Source: a virus
Length of the DNA: 37,677 nt
IMG/VR virus record: IMGVR_UViG_3300042465_003697
Span: 1-37,677 of that record
Reading direction: 5' to 3' (one strand)
In this document: positions 6,325-17,400 of the stretch, in pieces
Numbering within the stretch: the stretch's first letter is position 1
How the letters are laid out: the number at the start of each line of letters is the position of its first letter
The notes under the pieces: model-generated
The model's input: the letters and a program-made list of their open reading frames with translations, nothing else
Database searches by the model: none
Told to the model about the DNA's origin: nothing
Program-made: the position numbers and the translations under genes

Positions 6325-7331
6325 GCGCGAGTTCCAATAAGTGTCACTTTTAATCCTGCTCCTGCGATTGTTGAGCCGATTTGATCAATGTCGATGGTCA
6401 TCTCAGCATCGTCCGCCAAAGCACTATCTGAGATAACAGCAGCAGTTGCAGCAGTGACACTAGTTTTCTCGGTAGCATCAATACTCAACTTAGTGCTCAA
6501 GACAGATGTTCCACTTTCATTTAGGTCAACAACAAGAGTGCTGCCAGTTGGAGCAGTCGTAACGCTTGAACGCACTCCAGTGAGCGTCATGGCAAACGGC
6601 ATTCGGAATGTCACCTTGGCAGTCCCTGTAGTCAGAGCAGTGCCTTCGTCTGAGCAAGCATAAGCAAGCTCAACAGGCATTCCAACGAAGCTACCACCTG
6701 CACGGTAGATGAGGTTGCCTTCGATAGTGACATTGCCTGCACTGCTGCGGGCTAAGGTGGTGTCGGAGGCTGCACCAAGTTCTAGCGTGCCGACTCCAAG
6801 AGCTGTGCTAGTAGAGCTAGTGAGGCCAGAGATTGGCAGTCCAGTGCATCCAGAAAGTGTGCCACTCGATGGTGTGCCAAGTGCTCCACCATTGACGACA
6901 GGAGCACCTGCACTGTCAACATTGACTGCCAAAGCCGTAGACACTCCTGTTCCAAGTCCTGTGATTGAGCCTACTGCTGGAGTGACTGTGGATGTGCTAA
7001 CAGCGGTCACTAAGCCTTTGGCATTGACCGTGACTGCTGCTGACTGAGTTGCGCTGCCAAAGGAACCAACATTGCTATTCACAGTCGCCAAAGTTAGTGC
7101 GCCTGTGCTGGCTACGGTAGCGTCGCTGCTGAGTGACACTGGAGCGTAAGCTGTTCCTCCTGCATTCCCTACAAGTAACTGACCTGCTGTAGGTGCAGTG
7201 TTTGGAACGACTGCTGCCTGAGTCTGAGCGTGGTTGGTGACATTGTTTAGCGTCAGATTCGTTCTCATAGCTGCTTGGTCAGCAGATCCCATGAATGTAT
7301 CAACGTCGGTGGATGTGGTAAGGTCAGCCAT
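6321..7331 (-). CDS. Tail fibre protein
   Basis: The protein has 336 residues, low complexity and rich in Ala, Ser, Thr, Gly and Val. The N-terminus (MADLTTSTDVDTFMGSADQAAM) is a typical phage fibre start. The middle has short repeats such as TAPTAGQLLVGNAGG, VNAKGLVTAVST, VVNGGALGTPSSGTL and SGCTGLPISGLTSS, a pattern widespread in fibre shafts. The last 110 residues (VELAYACSDEGTALTTG to LIGTRA) look like a globular tip domain of beta type. It lies between the FN3 protein (TAATG overlap) and the LamG protein (ATGA overlap). Confidence 0.8.
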   Translation of the reverse strand: MADLTTSTDVDTFMGSADQAAMRTNLTLNNVTNHAQTQAAVVPNTAPTAGQLLVGNAGGTAYAPVSLSSDATVASTGALTLATVNSNVGSFGSATQSAAVTVNAKGLVTAVSTSTVTPAVGSITGLGTGVSTALAVNVDSAGAPVVNGGALGTPSSGTLSGCTGLPISGLTSSTSTALGVGTLELGAASDTTLARSSAGNVTIEGNLIYRAGGSFVGMPVELAYACSDEGTALTTGTAKVTFRMPFAMTLTGVRSSVTTAPTGSTLVVDLNESGTSVLSTKLSIDATEKTSVTAATAAVISDSALADDAEMTIDIDQIGSTIAGAGLKVTLIGTRA

Positions 7332-8080
7332 TAAGGTCGTATGTAAAGGTCTGTGCCACCTGGGCGACGATAACCGTCAATCCCATTTGGTCTAAGGTAG
7401 GTGTAATTGCTTGGAGGAACAAATGCTGGAGCAAAAACAAGTTCGTTACTGTAACCAGTTTCGGAAGCACCATTAGTGGCAATGATTTTGTATCCATAGA
7501 ACGGGCCGTTTCCACCATTCCACACAACTGTCGAATCTCGGTATTCAAGAAGCGTCTCATTGTCGAGCAACGAGTAAGTGCCTGAACCATACGGAGAAGG
7601 ATTTTCCGCACGGTATATTTCATAATTTGTGGCACCAGTGATTTCATTCCAATCCAGATTAACAGCTACAACAAAGTATTCTCCTAAGTCTGCTCCATCT
7701 GCTGCCTCGCCCCAACCGGTGAGAGTTGGGGCATCAAACTCCCCCGGCAAAACTACACCAACAGTATTGCTACTGAACCCTCCACCTGCATCGTTGTGTG
7801 GAGTTATCCTGTAGGTGTAGGTTTCACCTCCTGCTGTTCCTTGAGTGTCATTATATGTTAAGTTGGTGGTTGTAGTTAACGAACCATATCCACCACCATC
7901 AATATCTACCTCAACATCATAATAGAATCCTGGGCTTGTTGTCTTGTCACTAGCAGTCCAGCTAAGAGCAGCAACATCACTGCCAAGTTCAGTCGTTACC
8001 ATCAACACTGGGGCAATAGTTGGAGGAGTTAATGCTCCACCACCTTCAAGGCTTAATGCAAGGCCGAGGCTAATATCCAT
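7331..8080 (-). CDS. Tail protein with fibronectin type III domains
   Basis: The 249-residue product shows two FN3-like units: about 18-110 (TIAPVLMVTTELGSDVAALSW to ETYTYRITPHNDAGG) and about 115-215 (FDAPTLTGW to YGYKIIATNGASETGYSN). The last 25 residues are Tyr/Arg/Gly/Pro-rich (YLRPNGIDGYRRPGGTDLYI). FN3 domains in phage tails are usually surface modules for host or carbohydrate contact. It has one of the best ribosome sites in the genome, AGGAGG 8 nt before ATG, and starts the run of overlapping recognition genes. Confidence 0.75.
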   Translation of the reverse strand: MDISLGLALSLEGGGALTPPTIAPVLMVTTELGSDVAALSWTASDKTTSPGFYYDVEVDIDGGGYGSLTTTTNLTYNDTQGTAGGETYTYRITPHNDAGGGFSSNTVGVVLPGEFDAPTLTGWGEAADGADLGEYFVVAVNLDWNEITGATNYEIYRAENPSPYGSGTYSLLDNETLLEYRDSTVVWNGGNGPFYGYKIIATNGASETGYSNELVFAPAFVPPSNYTYLRPNGIDGYRRPGGTDLYIRP

Positions 8081-8130
8081 GACAGATACCTCCTTTTAAA
8101 AAGCCTAATCTTAAACCAAGATCACTCATG

Positions 8131-8391
8131 TTATTCAGTCCACAGGATTACAATTCCACCACCCAAGGTGATCGAGGATCCACGAATCGGATAGTAGCCG
8201 ACTGGCAAGACGACACTCGCCAAACCTGTAGTGTCACCGGTGTAAGCCGTGTCATCAGGATTGCCGGCAGTTGGTGCGACAACAGTCGTGATAGTAGCCT
8301 CAGAGACGACCGAAAAGCCGTAAAAGTTGGCAGCAGTTGCCGCTGTGTTCTTGACTACTTTGTAGCCTTTGGACGAGTGATCTCGGTTCAT
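8131..8391 (-). CDS. Small structural protein opening the tail-fibre block
   Basis: The 86-residue product (MNRDHSSKGYKVVKNTAATA to ITLGGGIVILWTE) is beta-rich, small and without motif. Similar short proteins sit near fibre genes and may be fibre base or head decoration proteins. It is the first gene after the operator/promoter gap at 8392-8440. The leader has no SD (CACCATATCAC before ATG). Confidence 0.6.
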   Translation of the reverse strand: MNRDHSSKGYKVVKNTAATAANFYGFSVVSEATITTVVAPTAGNPDDTAYTGDTTGLASVVLPVGYYPIRGSSITLGGGIVILWTE

Positions 8392-8408
8392 GTGATATGG
8401 TGATCTAA

Positions 8409-8438
8409 ATTATCAAATTTGCAACTCATTATTGAGAA
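8409..8438 (-). promoter_or_regulatory. Candidate tail-fibre promoter with operator
   Basis: The gap after the giant gene holds AACTCA-TTAT-TGAGAA (8423-8438 on the plus strand), a near-perfect copy of the palindrome that also precedes the portal and capsid blocks. On the minus strand GATAAT (8409-8414) is a 5/6 match to a -10 box, and the operator covers the place of the -35 box 17 bp upstream. A regulator bound there would block or help RNA polymerase. Confidence 0.5.
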
Positions 8439-8440
8439 CG

Positions 8441-11400
8441 TCAGTCTTCTTTGCCGTAGAATAGGGTCGAAGTGTCTTTGAAGACTCGGTCGGCAATACC
8501 TGGTGCGGATCCAGCCGGCGAGAATGGAGTGACCATCGCGCCCCCAGCCTTCATGATTTGCCATGCTCCACCAAGGTAATCTTCGTTTTCCATATTCTCT
8601 GGCAATTTCTTGATCGACTGAAGTAATTGATCAGACATATCCACCATTGGGTTTGTCGAAGATCTCCAGTTTCTCGGCGCATCCTGCTTTTCTCCGGTGA
8701 GTTGCTCGGTCGCCGCAGCAACTGCTGATGCAATAAAGAACTCAGCAGCAGCACCAAGCAGGAACAATCCCTGTAACGGCCCAACGATCGCAGCGCGGAT
8801 GAAGTTGTCGAGTTCCCACTCTTTGTCGTCGTCCTTGAATAGCGACCGAGTGACAGCATTAGCGACTTGGAACATCAGCCCAGGAATGACCCAATAAGCT
8901 AAGACCTTCCGCATTGTTTCCTCGTTGGTCGCTCCTCCCCGCTTCCATTTCATCACTGCCTCACCAACAAGTCCAAGTTTCTGTCGAGGATCCGAGGAAA
9001 ACATCGACAGCAGGTTGAAGACTCCGCTGGCATCATTCTCGATCAGTGATCGACCAGACCAGTCATTCGGTTGAGCGGTTCGACTCACAGCAATCTCCAT
9101 TTCACGAGCCGCATATTTGTGAGCAGCATCGTCGCCGGCACCGGCATCCTTAGCTTGAGCGAATCGGTCGCCATAGACCATTGCCGCCGAATATGAGGTC
9201 AGCACAGCATCAGCATATTGGGTCGGCACAGACCCATACACCAATGCGTTCTCAACAAGCCTGAGAATTGCATTCTTTGATTTACCAGCATTTGCCAGGA
9301 TGTGCCTGATCTCAGGAGTTCCACCAAGCTCAAGCCGGTTCTGGATGATGTTCGTGTCCCACATCTTGCCCCAATGCTCAACACCTCGCGTGAATGCCGC
9401 CGGCCATCTCGTGATTGGTATTTCACCCAATGAATAGAACACACTCGAAAGCGTCTTGATCGATGTGCCGATATTGAATGCGAGTGCTTTCATCGCCACA
9501 CCTGACTTCAGGTTCCTCATCAGTTTTGACGAGTGCATGACGAGTGCGCCTTTGCCAACTCCTCGTGACATTTCAAGCTGGATCCACGATGACAGTGTCT
9601 GCATTGCCTCTGCGCCATGACCCGATTTGATCGCATTCTGCACATCTGCATTCAGCATCACGGCTTGAGTATCGCGAAGGTATTCAGCCATATGCACCCA
9701 GTAATCCATTTGCACGAAGTGCGCTTGATAGACTGCCAATGCGCTTTCAATTCTCAGCGACGATGTGCGTCCTCGACGTGATTTGACTGCGCCAGGGTTT
9801 ACCGATTGCGAGACAACACCAGAGTTCAGCGGATCAAGGCTGGCTTGATTGCCCTGATGGTTCTTCAAAAGCGGAGCGTAAAACTGTATCTGCGGCATGC
9901 GCGTGTGAAACAGTTTCATGAAGACCTCGTTAGCAGTGTCATATTCCGCCGAGTATTCCGCGCCAAACCATGCCAGCCAGTTTTTGGCATCGTCGCTCAT
10001 GAATGCCTCAAGCTCAGTCTGGGTAACGTGATCGTAGCCATGCACTGACTGCTGGTCGAGGATGCCTGGCTGGCGCAATGCCATTGCCATGTATACAGCT
10101 TCCATCTGTGACAAAGGAATCTCGATGCGAGTGCCTAGTGTCTTGATCCTGTCGATGGTCAGGTTGCGCTTGCGTGCATTTGGCAGATTCGACCATGCAT
10201 CCATTTCATCTTCCCACAGTTTTGCCTCTTCCGCAGAGTAACCGAATGTGGATGGAGACTTGATGATCTTCGCCACCTCCTCAACTGTTTTGGTGTCGCT
10301 TTCTCTGATCTCTCCGCTCAGGTATGTGACTCGACTGCGCTCGACTTTGGTTTCGAGTTTCTCCAGTTCTTTGTCCAGCTTGATCTTCGACTTGGTGCCG
10401 TAGAGAGCACGCATGAAATCACGCAGGCTTTTCTTTCGTGCGGCTTGTGTTGTTTCAAACGCATTCACACCGAGGATCATGCGCTCATCAAATACATCCG
10501 CAGTCTTATTTGACCTGCCAAAGATTGAAGACAGCACGAATCGATGTGAACCGAGTTCGCGAAGGAGTCCCTTCATCATGCCCTTTGTAGTGCCTTTGCC
10601 TTTATCTTTACCTGCCTGCACTGTCGCTGCATTGGCCGCGCCGGCAAACGCATCAGCCTTGGCCTGCTCGACCATTTTGGCAATCTCCGCAGCACGAGCC
10701 TCGTCGATGATCTTGCGAGCATTGCGACCCTGTGTCATGAGATCTTTGAGATACTCGTGTGCCACGTCCATCTCTTCAGCAGTCGTCTGCTTGCCGTAGA
10801 GGTCACCGAATACTTCCAGCAGTTGACTCTTGGCGAACGAATCAGCGGCATCTTCAGCAGTCTGTGCCGATATGATCTCAGCCTCATAGCGTGCCGCCTC
10901 TTTGACCGTGTCATCAGCCGAAAGGCTTGCCATGTCGATGATCGTGTTCAGTTCGTCCTGCACGGTGACGATGAACTTGGATTTCGGAATCTCGCCGGCC
11001 TTGCCTTTTACAGCAGCAGATTCCAGCATCTTGTCGATGCGTTCGCCATACTCCTTCTTCAGGTATCGCTCGACCGCTTTTTCCATTTTCGGAATGCGCT
11101 CCTCGATAAACTTGAGACGTGCCTCGTCGGAAGACAGTTTCACCAATGTTGATATGCTGCCAATAGTGCCGCGAATCTCGGTGGGCATCGATGACACAAT
11201 TGCATCGTGAAGCTGGATCCACCCATTGAGTTTATCCTTCAGCATCGCCGCCTTCGCCTGCTCTGGAGTCGTCTCTTTTTCGAGCGACTTCTTGACCCAG
11301 TCAGGAGTCTTGTCGGTGACCTTGCCGAGCTTTGCAATTCGGCTTGCCTCCATCTCCGCGAGCTTGCGCTTTGCAGCACCTGGGCGACCGACATTGTAGA

Positions 11401-14400
11401 GTGCCTCACCTGAGATCGCTTGAGCACGCTTCAACGCCATCATGCCAATCTTGAGCTTGGCATCAGGTGATCCTTCAAAGAGCGGGCGCAGAGATTGCTC
11501 TATTCGTCCGGTGAAGTCTGATCGGGAGATTGAGAAAGTTGGGCTAGTCGAAGAGGTTTCTTCATCCACCTCAGTTGTAGACCCAAGCATGCGTTGACCA
11601 GTCGCTTCATCAATAGCCTCACTAGAAATAGGAGCACCTTTGGGATCGTAGGTAAAAGCGTAGCCGTATGCATCCTTGTTTAATCCAGCGACTTCAATGC
11701 CTGTCTTAATCTTTGGATTTACAGTAGCGAGATCCCGAATGATGTTGTTATCCCAGTCGCCAGTTTTCCATGTGCTTTTTGCCTTTTTGATGTTAATCAA
11801 TAAACGCTCTCCTTGGTGCTCGACTAGGCCAAAACCTTTAGGTGCTTTAAAACTGCCTTCACCAAAAACTTTAAACCCCAAACGGTCTTTGCTGGCAATA
11901 AAGTTAGCTTGATCGTTGATGATCTTTTGGTTAATCTCGTTAAGATCGGCTCGGCTCACTTGTGGCTTAATCACCACTTTGCCAATAGCACTTCTAGCAA
12001 CACGCTGAGCTATGTCCCAGAGTAATATACTAACGCCTTTAACATTTTGATTATCAAGACCCTCAGACACAGCAAGAGCACTGAGGGCTGGCAACACAGC
12101 AGCTTTGATGTCGGTCTCACCGGTAAGGATGCGAACGTCTTCAGGCACTTTAAAAGCCTTGCCCTCTCGCTTAAGGCTCATCGCCTCCCACGAACGACCG
12201 ATGAGATCGGTCATGCGTGAAATAGGATCAGCTTTTTCTACTCCCTGACTTGGCTTTGCGTTTCGTCCGAGACTGCCTGTGACACGAGAAAGGACATAAC
12301 TGCGGAGCCTCGCGACAGTATCGAGTCTAAAGCTGTTTGCTGAGCTAGCCTGCCCTCGTCCCTCAACCGTTGATTCATCCTTTCGATCGCCTCGTCTTCC
12401 GCTTTCTGATTGATAGGATTTCTGCGGGTTGTTTTCATAAGATTCGACTACTTTTTTACTGATTTTAATCTTTGTAGGACCAAAGACTGTGTCTGTGATT
12501 TTTTCTACCTTATCTAATACAGAATCCAATTCAACAGCAAAGTTGCCGTCATAGAACCCACCGTGAATAGAGATGACTGACGCGCCTTCATTGTCTGTAA
12601 GAACAGTATGCCCACCAATAAATCCGTCACTCATTCGACCTTGTGAGTCTTGCAGTTGTCCAAGTTCAGTCATGACTTGGAGAATTTGATTGTCCGTGTA
12701 TCCTTCTGGAAGGACAATCTCCAGAACTGGTGTCAATTTTTTACCTCCAAGCTTTTCAGTAATCGACGGGTTTCGGATGACGTTTCCGCCAGTCTGTTCA
12801 AGTGCTTCAGCAAGCGCAATGTTAAACATTGATGTTGCCCATCTCGGTCCTGACATTTCAAAGACCACATTTGGAGACATGGTTGCCCTGTAACTGCCGG
12901 TGCCAATTCTGACAGACCGCAAATTGATAGGAAGTCGAGATTCATTTAAAGTTTTTTGCATGCCATCCAGAAACCCTGGACCAGTGACTCTTTCGAGAAG
13001 TGTTCGTACTGGGTCGGTCTCTCCGCGCAAAGCTAACTTTTTGAGCACCTCATCAAAAACAGTTTTGTAAAGTTTACCACCTTCCTCTGATTGCATTTCA
13101 AAAGGCATAAGTTGCCGAGCCTGGGTGGCATAAGCAAGCTCAGCAGCAGATACTGAACCGAGAGCTTTGGACATGTCTTTGCCTTCAACATTTGAGATGA
13201 GATCTTTCACCACATCCCTACCTTTGCTGGCGTCTACTCCAAACTCTTGGAGTTGCTCAAGTAAGGTTTCTGTTGAACGAATTTTAGCATTAATTGCAGC
13301 CTGCTTTTTACTATCCTTCTCTCCATTTAACTCAGTTTTAAACTCGTTAAGAGCCTTGTTGAGTTGTTTCGTCGCAGCAGACTCAACTGTGCCGTCTTCA
13401 AATGCAATCGAAAGATCTTTTAGTGCATTGACCACTTCGTCGTAACTTGAGAAGTCGCGCATGCTCTTTCTGGGATTCTTTACCTTCTCCATGCCCCACC
13501 GGTATTCTTGGACGTTGTAAGCCGTCCAAACACTCTTGCCAGCCATACCTCCGGAGGCGTTAATAATGTCAGCCATCATGCCGCTGAGGGCTTGAGAAAT
13601 GTCGTATGTCGGACCCTCGCCGCCAGCAGCCAGCAACATTGCTCCGTCCTCATTTGGTGAGTAGATGCGAATGGTTTGAGACTCAGGATCAAAGTCTAGG
13701 GTTTCGAGTTCTTGTGGACTAAGGTCACTCCATGATGAAACGTTTTTCTTGTTTTCACCGTATCGGTTATGCCAGTCGAGAACCTGAAGACCTTCAGGCG
13801 AATCAATGGAAACGCTGCGGCCGGCTTCTGGTCGAGGATCCACCCAAATGTAATTAGTCTTCTTATTGTCAAGCACTTCACCAATAACAAAACCAGCACG
13901 CACGTTTCCAAGTGCAGCCTGATCCCACATGTCTGATGTTACCAGTCGGTCAAGCTCACGCTTTAACAACTCAATGTCGTCCATTGTTTCGACCTTCACC
14001 TCAACTCCGCCGGCAGTTTTTACAGAGACACTCAAAGATGTCGCCAGTTTTTTTGCAAGGTTAAGGATGCTGTCAGGATTTAAATCCAACCTGATTGCTT
14101 TGTGAAGTAGTTCAGCCGCACCGTTAAGGTAAAAGTTGCGGACCTTGTTATCAACGCCGGTAAGGTGCATTGCAAACGCTTCACCATTTCGCCATTCATC
14201 AACAATGGTGCTCATACCAAGCACCTGATTTACTGTGCCTGCTTTGAACCCAGGAGTGAACTCTGAAGCAAACGCGCTAGCACCACCGCCGATTGCTTTT
14301 GCTGCGTTTGAGATGACAGATGCCCTAGGAGACAGAAATGCAAACCACCGCAGATAAAGGTCCGCAGCGTCGATATCTCCAGTCGCAAGGTCATAACCGG

Positions 14401-17400
14401 CATCAGCCATGCCAGAGTAGAATCGCAAAGAAGCAGATGCAAGTTGAGGCGATGAGGCTGCCCATGTGTGCATGAGATTCATCTGCTCATTTAGTTTTGC
14501 AATTAACGATTCACTGTCGGAAATTCCAGCAAGACCTGGAGGCAAAGAGTATGCCTTCAAATTCTCTCCTTTTGCTTTTCCAGTAACAGTGGCAACTGGA
14601 TCGTAAATGTTGACTCGCGGAGGAGACATTCTGGAAGCCTCATCACCCGCAGGAGTTTTGATCATTATGTCATTCTGCGCACGCTTGCGAGTTGGGAAAG
14701 ACGCGCCTTGATCGACGCTGGTCCACAACGCCTCATCGACAATAACTACTGGCTTCACACTCGCTTGAACCTGCTCAAGAGTAACTTCCTGAGCCATCGA
14801 AAAATTGATGTCTGGCGATGCTTGGTTAAACCGTTGACTTAGCGGGATGACATTACCATCGGCATCGTAGGTCACGGGGTCGGCGGATTTGATTTGATCC
14901 TTTGAAAACACTACGATTTCAGCGGTGCCATCTTCTGGATCGTCGGCGTATTTACGAATGAGCGTATCCGCATTACCTCGATTCATACTACCTTCTGGCT
15001 CGCGTGAAATTTCCAGTTTGCGAGGCTCTAGGAATTTGTGAACAACCGTTCCCTGCTTTCCTGCCCACAATTCGGCAGTCTCGCGTTTTGGGAAAAAGTA
15101 GATGCCGCCTTGAATGGCGTCAGTCTTTACACCACGTCCTGCGTTTTCGGCGCGGAAACCTTCGATTAGTCCCGCCTTCTTCGCGGCCTCGTCCACCATG
15201 GCCTGAGCCTTCGCCATGTCGCCTGCCTTAGCCGAAGCGAGATGCTCAGCGTCTTGCGCGGGCGTGACACGTACCATTGACATCGTCACGCCAGCATCCG
15301 CAGCAATGCCCGCAGCAGTGTCAACAACGCCATCAGCATTGCGGTTTGATACATTCAGCCCAACGCTCTTTTCAAGCGCAGCGACGAAGTCCTGGTTGAG
15401 TCCGTTCGCATCGTGGATCGCTTTCAATTGAGAAGCGCGATAGAGAATGTTGAGTGTCTTCTCACCGACAAGGTCGATGGCATCCTTCAATTCCATGCCG
15501 GCAATGCTCGACTGGAGACTGCCAAGGTAGAGGTTGAGCGGCATGTTAGGAGTGAAGGTCGGACGCTCGACAGCTTTCGTTGTCTGCACATAATACGACT
15601 TCGCGATGTGCGAGAATGCCTCAATGATTTCCATGTTGGAAACCTTGTCGTCATCAGTGGTGGCGATGAGAGGCATGTGCTTCTGCCCCATCTGCATAGC
15701 CTGATCCTTCATCTTTGCTTCAACATCCCTGATCTGTAGAATGAGCCTCGTGCGGCTCGTCGGATCACTCATCAATCGTTTCACTCCGACTTCTGCGCTT
15801 TCCTCGATGAGGTCGAGAAGACTGCCTCCTTTGTAAAGCGTGATGACTCCAACAGAGATTCCTTCACGCTGCTCAATTGAGTTTGTGCCGAGAATCCGGT
15901 AGTTCTTATTGTCGTTCGCTTCAGATTCAAGAGTAGCATTCTCAAGAGATACATCTTCAACTGCTCCATCAATTTGGCCTGTCAGCTTGATGCGCTCTTC
16001 GACTTGTGCGGTAGTCGATGGGAACAACTCGGTAAACTGTTTGGTGAACATGTCGTAGTCCATCATCAAGGCAACATCAAGACCCTGCTTTTCCTCCAAG
16101 GTATTAACCATTGATGTAAGGAATTCCTGCTCTGCTTTTCTGATGGTGATTCGACTGTTTTTCAGATATCGCATCCATGCTTCATTCGCTTCACTGAGTG
16201 AATCAAATTGTGCGCTGACTCCCTGATCAATGATATTGCCTTTGCCATCCTTCAGAATAGGAGTCGTAAACTGGTACTTGCCATTGCCAATGTTTGCTGG
16301 AGTTCCAAGGCCAAAGTCCTGTCTGGCTTTGTTATGCCATTCAAGTGCCGCTGATTCTCTGATGTTGATTTTTCTTTTAGCTTCCTTGATCTGCTCTGGC
16401 GTTGCTTTGTTGCCTTTGTCGAAACCTTTGCGGAACAATTTATCGACTTCAGTGTAGTTGCCCTTCAAACCTTCAACTGTGATCTGGTTGGCTAAGTCAG
16501 GAGCAATGCCTGATTTTACCATATAGTCAGGCGATGTTATCAATGCGCGTGAATTCTTCACGTCTGCAATGGAGATTCTGCCTGCCATGAGGAATGACAC
16601 GATCAGTGCCGGCCCAAATGTCTGCTCTGCAATGTCCGAGATCTTCGGCATGCGCTCATCCCAGTCAGCTTTCGAGATTCCGCTTTCGATTGACCATGCA
16701 GATTGCCACTCAGAAAGCAGATCTTGGGTGAGCAAAGGTGTCGCAGTCTGCATGACCTCTTCAGAGATCTCGGTCGCCGTTCCGATTACAGTGCGCGTTG
16801 CAACGCGAATTGCTGCGCTCTTGACGCTTGTTGTTGCAGCTTTGAGCCATTTGTCGATAAATGGAATCTTGATCTTTCCTAGCGGCAAAGCATTTGAGAT
16901 GAATTCCTGAGTTGCCATAAACGGTGCCGAAATAGCACCGACAACCTCTGCGTTCTCAAATGACACTCCTGCGTTTACTGCCTCAATAGTTGCCTCATCC
17001 CTGAACTGACCTGTCATGATAGCAATCGACGCAGGGCTACTAATGAATGTCGCTGCCAGCAACGGAGTCATGCGTGCGACTCCAATGCCGGTTTCCTCCC
17101 ACCAATTATTGCCGGCGATAGGATTGATTTTGCTGTGTGCCATCATCTTTACCTGGCCGGCTAAGACTTGGAGTTCTCGACGCTTTTTGGCAACATCTAC
17201 AATTCCCTGCATCTCAGGGATGTTTTGATACAATGAAATTGCTTGTGATGTCAGCATCGACTCAGCCAATGACGCAGTGCCAGTGACTGCTTTTTCAACC
17301 TCTCGATCCATTGCAGTTGCCAGTTTCTGTAGATATGCCTGCTTCTCTTTTGGCGCAGCAGCACCCACTTCACCAATGGCATTGATCACAAGTAGACGCT

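Noticed and set aside
8081-8130. Hairpin ATCTT/AAGAT in the gap before the FN3 gene as a terminator
   Set aside because: Only 5 AT-rich pairs and a displaced T-run; too weak to call.
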